Below, piece by piece: positions 13,735-24,164 of a stretch of 64,000 bases of DNA. Both the position numbers and the translations under genes were made by a program. Within the stretch, counting starts at the first letter, position 1. Each line of letters starts with the position of its first letter. Origin of the DNA: Fulvia fulva. Lineage: Eukaryota > Ascomycota > Dothideomycetes > Mycosphaerellales > Mycosphaerellaceae. Location: positions 4,836,001 through 4,900,000 of the forward strand of contig NC_063014.1 of assembly GCF_020509005.1 (NCBI RefSeq), read 5' to 3'. The notes beneath the pieces are model-generated. The model did no database searches. It was not told where the DNA came from and saw nothing but the letters and a program-made list of their open reading frames with translations.

Positions 13735-15380
13735 AACCGGAAATTGCTAGGCACTACCTCTAGATCCTCTCTATTATTATCCTCTCTATTATTATCCTCT
13801 ATTATTGGTATAGGCGAACGAGCTAAGGAGCTAGATAGAACTATAGCCCCTCTCGGCCTCTCGGTGATCGAGCCGAATCGTAAAGTACGTCTAGTCGCGA
13901 TTGACCGCCTAAACCGCTTAGCTACTAGAAGAACGGGAGGACTAGCTATACGACCGTAGACCGTAGGCGAGGTTACGACCGCCTCGCCCTTACCCTTAGA
14001 GTCTTCTAGGAGAGGCGTCTATACCGGAATCTCGCGGAGCTACCTAACGTAGTCGGAGGTATCGCTTAGACCCTCCTACGGCTCGTTACGGTCTAGGGTA
14101 TAGCGCGGCGACATCTACCGAGGGCCACGCCGAGTCCTAGGAGCCGACTTCTTCTTAGCTAAGGCCGCGGGCTTCTTACTAGCTAAAGACACGGACTTCT
14201 TACTAGGAGGCTTCCTAGGTACCTTAGGTAGCGGACTTGCTAGGCTTAGTTAGTAATATAAACAAGCCGTCGTCCTCCTTATCTAAGGTGTTCTCCTCCT
14301 AGCTAGGTCTATTCGTATTAGTCTCGGCGTTCTCGCGAATAAAGGCGCGGACGTAAGCTAAGTTAGCCTTCAACGCGGCCTTTAGGCGGCTAGCGGCGTC
14401 GCGGGTAGTATAAGGCTTACGACTGACCTAGAAGACTAGACTATATATAGCTAGGGTCGGGGCGTCAATCTAAGCTAGATTACGATACTTAAACTTAGTG
14501 TTCTAGAACTAACTAGACTCTATAACCTAAGTAATATCGTAGGCCTAGGGAAGATTAGAGAAGTTAGCCACCTTACTAGGGGTGACTAGGCGCTTAGAGT
14601 CCTTTAACCGGAAAGACCGCTTAGTATAGCTAAACTTAGTACGAGACCGGCTACGGTCGTAGGTAGAGTACTTACTAGTCTAGAAACAATTAGTATAGCC
14701 GCCGCGCTCGATAAAGGTAAAGTCGCCTATAGTATTAGGCTTAGGATCCTCCTAGTCGCATTTCTCTAGCTTACTACTCGGTAGGCTAAGTTACTAGTAC
14801 TTAGTAAAGGTTCCTAGCGGACGCTCGGTATCGCCCTTAGAACGGTAGCTTTATACGTATCGCGTAGATCTAGAGCGGCCGCTATAGTAGCTAAAGACGA
14901 TCGCCGCTAGCCTAGTTTATACGGTATACGGTCTAAAAGCGACAGGCTGCCTTAGAATACCGCCCTTAGGGACCTCTTCGAAAACGTCGAAGTCGGAGTC
15001 TGACGCGGCTACTAGCTTTAGAACGCCGCTAAACTAGAAGCGGCTATAGCGCGAAGGGAGTATATAAATCATCTTAAAGAATCTAGCTCCTCCGTTAATC
15101 CTTAGACACTAGCGCGCGACACGGGCTAACTATAGTACGATCTGATCGTCTAGCTTAATAACGTCGCGAGAGAACTAGACTTTAAACTAGAAGGCGTAGA
15201 GCCGAGTCTACTAACCGGCTAACTATCCGGTAGGTATATCCGGAAGGCGCGTCTTAGTACGAACGGGGAGCCGCGGGAAGTTATTAGATACGGCCGAAGT
15301 ATAGGTGACGGTAAGGGCGTCTATCTAAGCTATTAACTCCTCGCCTTAAGGAGAGCGCGGGATAGGAGCTATAGTAAGCT
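13735..15380 (-). pseudogene. Gy2 reverse-strand gene of unknown function
   Basis: On the minus strand from about 15370 down to about 14230 one frame stays coding-like: its only stops are TAG and TAA, as expected from CAG, CAA and TGG after RIP, and it is rich in Lys, Arg, Ser, Asp and aromatic residues. Near 14215 the coding-like frame shifts, so a frameshift or intron lies there. The second frame runs to about 13735 and is basic, with Ser-Lys-Lys repeats. About 550 residues in all. I recognise no domain. It lies between pol and the 3' LTR and opposes pol. A short AT-rich tandem repeat at about 13770-13805 falls in its tail. Confidence 0.6.
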
Positions 15381-15910
15381 ATAAGGAAGAAAGGAGTCTA
15401 AAACACGTTAGTATTACTACGTTAATACCGACACCGCGGCGCGGCTTATATACCTTGATCTAATTAAGAATAAGTTAGCTAAGGCTAAAGAAGGTTAAGG
15501 AAGAAGCTACCGAAGGGCGAAGAGGTTGTTAAAGACTTAGTAAGCTTAAAGGTTGATGTTCGTAGTCAGATTGATTTAGAATAAGAGCGTGCTTTTATAC
15601 TTACGTTCTATACGAGCTACCTAATACTACGAGCTTCTTACGATATAGGAAGGCGCGTATACGCGTAAGAAGCTCGCGGCGAGGTTATCTAACGGGGTCA
15701 GTAAGCTCGTAGTGAGCTTAGGTAGCAGAGTTAAGCCGCGTAAGGCAGTTATATATACGGAGTAAAGTGAGCTAAAGGGTCGTAGGCTAGGAAGCTACGA
15801 CGAAGGAAGCTAAAGCTTTAGGATCTCTTTTGTTATCGATTTAAGTATATAGGCGATCAGGCTGGCCGCCTTAGGCTAACACAGGTGTGTCAGGGTCTAG
15901 TAGGGGAGGA

Positions 15911-16020
15911 TGTGACGTTCTTATCCGAACACACCGCCGGCTTGGCGCTTAGCTTTGTATTTAGATTTTTCTTAGGTAGCTTTCCTATATCTCAGATTCA
16001 CACTCGCCAAGGTTCTTACA
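15911..16020 (+). repeat. Gy2 3' LTR (110 bp), almost free of RIP
   Basis: Same length as the 5' LTR but keeps CpA and TpG throughout. It lies at the start of the lightly mutated patch that continues into Cop1. Confidence 0.9.
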
Positions 16021-16064
16021 CAACACTCCCACTCAGGTCAGAAGGTCTTAAACAATCCCTTATA

Positions 16065-19000
16065 TAAGCTAGAGCTGCCTCACAAAGTTTTGAAACTGCT
16101 GGCCATTGAGGGGCTTAGTCAGCCTATTAGCAACTATGTCCTTTGTGTGGCAGCAATCCACTACAATCTTCTTTTGCCACTAGAGATTCCTGATATAGTG
16201 GTATGCCACATCAATATGCTTTGACCTGTTATGGACATGGGCATCTTTGACAAAGGTCAAAGCTGCTTGATTGTCACCTATAAGCTTCACGGGTCTCAGC
16301 TCATCAACAGTACTGCTTGCCTTGATCCTAGGTTAGAATGAACACTCTCTAACCAGGTCAGGACACCTCATCTCTCTAAGGACTGTAGCAAGAAACTGTG
16401 ACTGCTTAGCTGCTGCATTTATGGCTATGAACTCAGCCTCCATTGTTGATGTGGCAACAGACTTCTGCTTCCTACTCAACCAGGACACAGGTGATCCACA
16501 AAGGAACCACACATGTCCAAGGATTGAGACTCTGTCTGCCTTGTCTATAGCATAATCAGAATCTGAGTATCTCTAGAGAATACCTCCTCCTCTTCTGTAC
16601 ATCAAGCCTAGGTCTAGGTATGATCTCAGATATCTGGAGAGTTTCTTCAAAGCTCTAAGATGTTGCTTTGACGGGTCAGCAACATATGAGCTGATTCTTC
16701 TAAGGGGGAAAGCAAGGTCTGGCCTTGTCATTGTCATTAGCCACATCTAGGTACTATTGCAACTCTAGTACTCCTGTTTGTTGCACCTCTCATCCATAGT
16801 AGCTGAAGGTCTCAGATCCTTATAGCTGTCTATAGGTGAGGGTGTGGGTATGGCCTTCTCTAGAGAGATGCCTATCTTGGCAAGGTTAGTTTAGATGTAG
16901 TGTCCTTGATCAAGCTTTACAGTACCTTAGGACCTGTTTCTTGTAATCCTTATTCCAAGGATCTTCTTAGGTTCCCCAAGATCTTTGATCTTGAACACTC
17001 TTCTAAATTCAGCCTTGAACCACTGAACATCTAACAGCTTTAGAGCTGCAATGGGGATGTCATCTATATAGGTGAGGACTATGATGTCTCTTCCTCTGTG
17101 GATGAGTAGGCATAGATCCACCTAGGACTAGGTGGATCCAATCTGTTCTAGCTTGGCAACATAGAGCTTGTTCCAATCTCTAGCTGCTTACTTCAGTCTA
17201 TACAGGCTTCTAAGGACCTTGAAGACCATATTTGGTGGAATTTCAACACCTAGGGGTGGGATCATGTAGATGTCTTTAAGAAGGCTGCTTTCGGTGAAAG
17301 CATTGTTCACATCTACCTAGTGCATCTCAAGATCTCTCTTGCATACTACAGCCATGAAGACCCTAAGGGTATCATGCCTAACAGTAGGTGCAAAGGTCTC
17401 TTCAAAGTCAACACCATATTTCTGTGAAAACCCTCTTACAACTAGTCTTGCCTTGAACTCTTCAATAGCTCCACTGATCATTCTTTTCACATCAAAAACC
17501 CACTTAGATGTAACCAGGCTTGCACCCCTTGGTGGTACAACTGGATCCAAGGTGTTGTTGCTTCCTAAGGCAATAAGTTCAATCTGGATTGCCTCTTTCC
17601 ACATATGTCCCCAATTAGGGTCTCCTACTGCCTCCTTATAGGACTTTAGGATTGGCACTTCCTGCTGGTAGGCTATAGCTTGCCTAACAGCAGTAAATGC
17701 ATATCCCTCCCCATCATTCAGGATTTCCTCAACCTAGCTTATAGTTGGATCAAAATGAAACATCTGAGCAATCAATGCCCTATGATGCTTGGCTTTATGC
17801 TCAGCAGAGCTATCATCTTCATCCCCCCTTGACCTCTTGTTGCCTACAAGCTGAGGTGGCTGTTGAGGTTGATCCTCCTGAACAAGTTCCTCTTCCTTTT
17901 CTTTTCTTGGAGTCCCCTCTACTCCACTCTTCTGGTACACTCTAATGTCTTTTGGAGGTTAGGGAAGTTGCACAAACAGAGGCTTTGCCTGGAGATGCTG
18001 TGGCTGCATTGATGAACTGGAGACCTGAGCAGGAGGTCTTCTAACGGGGTTTCTCTTCAGGGCTCTGCTTGACTGGTTTGTGAAGGTGATGCTAAGATCC
18101 ATATCACCCCCCTTCTTATTCTCAAACCAGTCAACTTGCCCGTGTGTTTTGATGGCTTTCATGTCAGGCTCCCAGAAGAGCCATTGCTTTATGGTGTTCT
18201 CTATATAGCCAACAAAGACAACTTCTTTACCCCTATTCATGAGCTCGTCACAATCAAGCCTTGAGGTTGGGATCTCGGGTCTACACAGACCACTGCTTTA
18301 CATCCCTAGACTCTCAAATGGTCAACTGATGGTACCTGGCCAGTGAAGGCTTCTTCTGGTGAAAGAGTAGTACCATCTATCATTGGTCCATTTGGAAGTC
18401 TGTTTCTGACCACAGTTTGAGCAATAAGGGCCTCTAGCCAGAGTTCAACTAGCATATATGAGTCCTCAAGCATAGCTCTCACTGTATTCTCAGAGGCTTG
18501 GATTGACCTTTCCACAGGTCTATTCTGAAGTGAGTTGTAGGCATCAGTTGTGTCCATCTGAATGCCAAACTCCTTCTCCTACTGTTTTAGCAAGGAAAGA
18601 ATTTCCCTTGCACCATCACTACGGATTGCAGACAGAAAACACCTTGAGCTGTTCTCTACCTGAACCTTCCATTCCTTTAGAGCTGTAGGAGCATCACTCC
18701 TAGCCTTCAAAGGGATTACCCACTTCTTCCTCAAGAAGTTGTCTACAATCTCAAGCCAGTACTTGAAGCCAAGTCTTGAGACTGCCCCTTGAAAAGGCCC
18801 ACAGATGTCAATAGAGATGAGGGCCAGCCTCTCTCCTTTCCTCTCTATAGCAGGTCCTTTGAACTTCTTTATGTTTGCAAGGGAGCAGACCTTGCAGTTC
18901 TGGTGTTCAGAAGGAACAGGAATGGGATCTTTCTTGTCAGTGACTCTATACAGGTTTCTTAGCAGTCCCTTGCTAAGGTGTGCACATCTTCTATGCTATA

Positions 19001-20534
19001 GCTCCCACTGGTCCTAGGACTCAGTAGCAGTCATAGCCTGTTCTAATTCATACTCAAAATGTGTACCTAACTTGGACAGATCCAAGTCATGCTCCTGTAG
19101 AGAGGCATATGCTTGAGGCATAGCTTCAAGCTGCTCTAAAACACTTTGAATGAATGGAACACCCCCTCTCAGCTTTGTCTGGACAACAGGTTTTCCAGAA
19201 AGGGATTTAAGGGTGAAACTGGGTGGTTAGACAGCAAACTGTTGGCTGAACTGATTCCACGAAACAAGACTAACTCCAAGGCCAGGAACAAACAAGACAT
19301 TTTCTAAGACAACTTGCTTTCCAGAAGGACCACCTATTACTGCACTTCCCACATGTGTAGCTTGTAGACAGCCCCCCCCCCCCCCAACCTTGATCCACTT
19401 CCTCTTTTGAAGAGGCTTCAGTGTCCTGAATAGTGAATCTTGGTCAGTCATATGTGATGAAGCACAAGAGTCAAGCAACCACTCGGACGAGGGGTACTTG
19501 CCCTTGGCTTCCACAGTGGAATAGGCAACCTCATCAACATCATCGTCTGCTGATGGTATCTCAGAGTCTGATGCGTCTTCCTGGGTCGCATGGGCCCTTG
19601 CAGGCTTACTAGAGGAGGCCTTTGGCTTGCGGCTCTCCTTCATCTACTTTATAAGGTCCGTCATCACCTTAAGGACATCACGAAGGTTTAGTGATGATGA
19701 CCTCCTACGAGGTGGTGACGGTTGTCTCTTAGCAGGGTAGGTAACCCTAGCTAGTTTGTCCTTGTTCCTAACAGCCTGCTAAGCTGCAGAAAGGTGTAGG
19801 CACTTGCTCATAAAATGGTCACCACCGCAGAGATGGCACGTAAGCTTGCCCTAGAAACCCTTCTTAGCGAGCATAGCTGTCCCTTGATAAATCATTGATT
19901 CTTGCTTCTCCCAAAGAATTGCAAGAATGTCTTGTGGTGAGAGATTCACCTAGGCATCAATTGCATCGCGAATTGAGCCAAATAAGTCTAGCAGAGCTGC
20001 TAAGAGTTGCTAGATCTTTCTGTCCTCAGTCTTAATGTCTTAGAACTAAGGCGAGATTGAAACAGCCCTCCTTATAATTAAGCTAAGCTCCTACTAGGCG
20101 TCATCTATTGACTAGTCCTCTGTTATCACGAAATTAGTGTATTGCTAAAGCAAACTTCTTCTAGTAGCGAGAAGTCTTCTCTTATATTTAGCTTCAGCCC
20201 ATTCCTACAACTCCTTCGTATACCGGATCTCGTATATTATCTCTTAGTTATCTATTAACAGATAGATGTACATCTTATATAGGGCCGTTACATTGTACCG
20301 TCTATACGATGCCTTCCTTATCGCTTGATCTAAAGGAAGGGATGACTCCGATAAAATAGAGGGTATTGCTATAGATACGGTTATAGCGGGAATGTCCGTA
20401 ATAATATCTTCGAGGACCTAGTTAACCTACTTTAATACTAGGTATATTCTTATTAGCTTGAACTATGTTTCGTAGTTCTCTCTTATTAGAACAGGTACTA
20501 CTCTCTTTCTTATAAACCTAGTCTCGTTCTCCAT
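16065..20534 (-). pseudogene. Cop1 gag-pol, lightly mutated
   Basis: Start ATG at 20534 on the minus strand (peptide starts MENETRF). Gag ends with a CCHC knuckle near 19840-19800 (C-H-L-C-G-G-D-H, then C). Protease around 19490-19440 has DSCASSHMT, with Cys where the usual motif has Gly; Cop2 shows the same Cys, so it is ancestral. A poly-Gly run follows. Integrase spans about 19150-18000. Reverse transcriptase spans 17658-16927, with the YIDDI box near 17065 and D-L-G-E-P-K. RNase H at about 16560-16350 is well preserved. Stops are mostly TAG. The end near 16065 is set by the last readable codons. Confidence 0.85.
19371..19385 (-). repeat. Poly-C/poly-G tract in Cop1 protease region
   Basis: Fourteen C on the plus strand, coding for consecutive Gly on the minus strand just after the protease motif. 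Cop2 has ten C at the same place (27529-27538) plus one base changed by RIP, i.e. an ancestral run of eleven. The difference of three keeps the frame. Confidence 0.9.
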
Positions 20535-21050
20535 TTTTTTGTAAGTTAAGGGACAGGTTGGCTACCCTTAGGTAAAAGGATATATTCGTTCGTACGCAAT
20601 TAGATCGATAGGAGGTGAACCGAACGCGAGGTTAATAGTAGAGAGAATAGCTATCTACTAGAAAGCGAGGAAAGTCGGTCGGTAAGGATCGTGTTTCTAA
20701 GACACTATCTCGTGTTAGTACTAAGACACTATAGCGTAACTCTCTTAGTAGAGGGGGTTTCTAAGACACTACGGCTCTCTTAGAATAAACAGTTAGTCGA
20801 TACGAACGCGATGTCCGGAGAGCGACTCTTATTAGTAAGCTCGCCTACTTGTCTAAGGTATTAGTATAGGCTCCCTAACTCGGAGTCTAACAGTGCCTTA
20901 CTAGGCTCTTTTACGTCTTATATATACCTATAGCACGGCTATAGCTTCCTATACAAGGCGGGTACGGCCTCTAGTCTACCTTCCTTTTGTTCTAAAGAGG
21001 AATAACTCTAATACGACTTTGTCGAGGGTAAAATACCGAGTTACTAACCC
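20535..21050 (-). other. Cop1 leader between primer site and gag
   Basis: Non-coding leader of about 515 bp, almost identical to 28692-29207 of Cop2. The 11-mer ctaagacacta occurs three times (20697-20707, 20721-20731, 20761-20771). No ORF of note. Confidence 0.75.
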
Positions 21051-21062
21051 GGGCTTATAACC
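21051..21062 (-). promoter_or_regulatory. Cop1 primer-binding site, half-tRNA-Met type
   Basis: The plus-strand 12-mer gggcttataacc abuts the 5' LTR. It equals the anticodon-stem stretch GGGCTCATAACC of eukaryotic initiator tRNA-Met if one CpA became TpA. Copia elements are known to prime from the 5' half of this tRNA. The same 12-mer abuts the Cop2 LTR (29208-29219). Confidence 0.75.
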
Positions 21063-21280
21063 TATTAAACAGGTACGAGTTGCGTAGTAGTAGAAGACGG
21101 GGGATTATACGAAAGACGAAGAAGGACCTAATAGAATAGCGTATATCTATATATAATATCGCTAGTATTAGTATAGGTATTTTAGGAGGGATAGCTATAC
21201 TTAGGACTTAACTAGTAAGCCCTGATTACTAATCCCCCTAAGCACCTAATATTGATTCTATGACCTACATATTCTCAATA
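21063..21280 (-). repeat. Cop1 5' LTR (218 bp)
   Basis: Pairs with 7558-7774. Its inner end touches the primer-binding site; its outer end touches the tatat duplication. Confidence 0.92.
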
Positions 21281-23889
21281 TATATAACCGCTAGCCTCGA
21301 GGTCTAGCCGCGACCTTAGGGTCTATAGATACCTAGATAGTACGCTTAAGAGACAAGGGTACTACATCGTAGTAGGAGACTTTAATATATACTACCCTTC
21401 CTAGGAAAGCCTTATATAGCCGTACCCTATAGCCGACGAAGTCATCGACTTAATAGCGAGTAACGTAATTGCCCTTAATACCCCGAGGGACCTAGGTACC
21501 TAGAAGAGAGGGGGACTCTAAGGTACGATCGACCTCTCCTAGATCGTAGATAGCTACTACTATATAGTAACCTACTATAGGATCGAACATAAACTCGAGG
21601 CGTCGTTAGACTATGTACTAGTTAGGACCTCTATTACGATATAGATATAATATATACTAGCGAGAACCCCTAAGCTAAACTAGGGAAAGTCCTACTAGGC
21701 TAATATCTAGGTATACCTCGACGACTCCGAGAGGCTAGACTAGATCGCGTAGTAGTAATACAGTAGTAAAGACGAGATAGACGAGGTAGTCTAAGGGTTA
21801 ATAGACGAAATAAGAAAAGCGACCTTACTCTACGTTCCGCTTACCTAACTAACGATATAGGTCTAAACTATACTAGACGCCGAAGTACACTACGGTAGTA
21901 AGAGAAGTAAGGAGAGCCCGCCGGGTATAGACGAGTAGCTATAGCGAGGAGGCCTAGAACGTATATAGGGAGGTATACTAATAGAAGAAAACTATAATAC
22001 GGAGGGAGAAAGTAGTCGGCTAGAGAGCTATAGAAGAAGAAATCGCCGATAAGCTAGCGAGGATATAGAAGCTAGCGAAATGGGCCCGATAGGACCCTAT
22101 ATAGGGCCCCTCCTTCTCTATCCTAGCGCTATAATCGCCTAGTAGCCCGGTTAGCGACCCCGAGGCTAAGGCGTATCTACTAGCTAGTAAGTTCTTCCCG
22201 CCTCTAGTCGAGGCTAATCTAAGCGATATAAATAGCTCTACTCCTCTAGGCCCTAGTATCGCGGTCTAATAGAATGTGTCCGAGGGAGATATTACCGCTA
22301 TACTTAGGAAGTTACCGGCGAAGAAAGCCCCGGGGCCGGATAGGATCCTAAACGAGCTACTAAAGAAGTATAGAGATTAACTAGCCCTAGTAGTCGTAGC
22401 GATCTTCAACGCCTGCCTATAGACCAGATACTATCTAACGGTATTTAAACAATCGACGATAGTAGTTCTACGTAAGCCGTAAAAGGAAGACTATATATAG
22501 GTAAAGTCGTACCGCCTAATTACGCTCCTTAATACTCTTAGGAAGGCGCTTAAGAAGCTAGTTATAACGAGACTCTCCGAGGCGGTAGAGGAGTACTCCC
22601 TACTCCCGGATACCTAGATAGGTACGCGCCTATAGCGATCGACGCTATCCGCGATAGAACTTATCACCTCTTAGGTAAAAGCTATCTAGTATAAGAATAG
22701 GGATAAGGTGGCTTCCTTACTTAGCCTAGACATATTAGGAGCCTTCGACTACGTGTTATACCCGCGGCTACTCTATATCCTAAGGTCGAAAGGACTCCCT
22801 AAGTAGCTTATTAACTTCGTACGGTCCTACCTCTAAAACCGTAGTACGTCGATCCTAGTCGGTTAGTATAAAAGCCTATTTTAAGTAGTCTATACTAGAA
22901 TCCCGTAAGGCTTAACGCTAGTACCTATCCTATTCCTCTTCTTTATAGCGACGCTACTCCTAGCCCTAGAATCCTAGAATACCGCTACGAGCGGCTTCGT
23001 AGACAATACGAACATCCTAGCGTAGTCTTCCTCGACTAAGGAGAACTATAGGCTACTAGAAGAGAAGTATAAGATCTACGAGGACTAGGCTAGGAGGTAT
23101 AGGGCTCGGTTTGCCCTAGAAAAGTACAATCTAATACACTTTACGCGCCGGCCACGGTTCTAGAATATATAAGCTTCTATATAGATATAGGGGTACACGA
23201 CTAACCCGGCGAATTAGCTTAGGATCCTCGGACTATAGGTTGACCCGGCGCTACGGTAGAGGAAGTACGTATAGGTAATATTACGGAAAGCTAAACAGAA
23301 TATAGTATTATACTAGAGGCTTACTACGTCTATATAGGGGGCGGACTTTCGGTAGTTACGACTTCTATATACGGCTATTATACGGCTAGTCCTTACCTAT
23401 AGTAGCTAAGTATAGTCCTTAGGCGAGAGGGCCTACCTATTTAAGGGACTCGTCGCGCCGCTAGCGAAGATCTAAAACTAATGCCTAAGGAAGGTTACCG
23501 GGGTATATAAGTCGATACTAATAAGGATACTTAAGTACGAGACCGCTATACCGCCGATCGACCTATATATCTAGAGACTACGGACCTCCTACTTAGGTAA
23601 GTCGGTATAGTACCTAGTATAGACGATCATCGCTAGTATAGTCGTAAGGGCCCGCGAATTAGTACTAGCGTATAAGGGTATTCGACTCGGAAACGAGCCG
23701 AACTACCGGGTAAGGGACGAATAGCTAGTAATATAATAGGAAGGTAAGAAATCGTTTATAGAGCAACTATAGAAAGAGAGGTAGAACAACTAGGTTATAG
23801 GGCATAGTAGACGCCTATAGCTAGCGGGATAATCTAGGGAATAGTTAGCTACGAAATCCGCGGTTAAGTACCCCCTAAAGCTTATCTAC
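21281..23889 (+). mobile_element. LINE-A1 block 2 of 3: endonuclease and reverse transcriptase
   Basis: Continues block 1. The endonuclease box V-V-G-D-F-N-I-x-x-P-S-W is near 21374-21406. Reverse transcriptase shows K-A-P-G-P-D at about 22323-22340, a P-x-G-L box followed by I-L-F-L-F near 22905-22940, and G-F-V-D-N-T-N-I (ancestral FVDD) at 22993-23020. Broken by TAG codons throughout. The LINE is cut again by Cop2 at tctac (23885-23889). Confidence 0.88.
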
Positions 23890-24123
23890 TATTAAATAGG
23901 TACGAGTTACGTAGTAGTAGAAGACGGCGGATTATACGAAAGACAGAGAAGGACCTAATAGGATAGCATATATCTATATATAGTATCGCTAGTATTAGTG
24001 TAGGTAGATACTAGGTGTCCGGATATTTACTAGCCTATAGGCTAGTAAACCCTAGTTACGTAATCTAGTTATATAACACACCTACACCTATATACTTGTC
24101 CTACGGCCTGTATGTTCTTAACA
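23890..24123 (-). repeat. Cop2 3' LTR (234 bp)
   Basis: Pairs with 29220-29453. The first 110 bp or so on the plus strand (R-U5 side) match Cop1; the rest (U3 side) does not align. Confidence 0.9.
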
Positions 24124-24164
24124 CTCCTACTTAGGCTATATAGTCTCCTATAATCCCTTTACGT

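Larger units (their letters stand above)
7775..16020 (+). mobile_element. Gy2: 8.2-kb Ty3/gypsy element with a reverse-strand extra gene
   Basis: Gypsy-type LTR retrotransposon with 110-bp LTRs (7775-7884 and 15911-16020), gag with RG-rich tail and CCHC knuckle, protease, reverse transcriptase, RNase H, integrase, then about 3 kb before the 3' LTR. Much of that 3 kb is an open frame on the other strand. The purine tract is AGGGGAGGA at 15902-15910. A 4-bp flank CAAC (16021-16024) against TAAC (7771-7774) is the likely duplication, one copy RIP-mutated. No chromodomain was recognised. Confidence 0.9.
7558..21280 (-). mobile_element. Cop1: Ty1/copia retrotransposon with Gy2 nested in it
   Basis: Minus-strand copia element. 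The 5' LTR is 21063-21280. The 3' LTR is 7558-7774 plus one base at 16025, because Gy2 landed beside the LTR end. Both LTRs are then 218 bp. The duplication tatat flanks it (7553-7557, 21281-21285). Order on the minus strand: LTR, primer-binding site, leader, gag-pol, purine tract (16026-16034), LTR. RIP is light at about 15.84-20.16 kb and heavy in the leader and LTRs. Confidence 0.92.

Noticed and set aside
13744..13959. 71-codon plus-strand ORF
   Set aside because: It lies opposite the tail of the Gy2 reverse-strand gene and owes its Ser/Leu runs to a short tandem repeat.
17339..19017. Plus-strand ORFs within Cop1
   Set aside because: Complement of copia reverse transcriptase and integrase coding on the minus strand.
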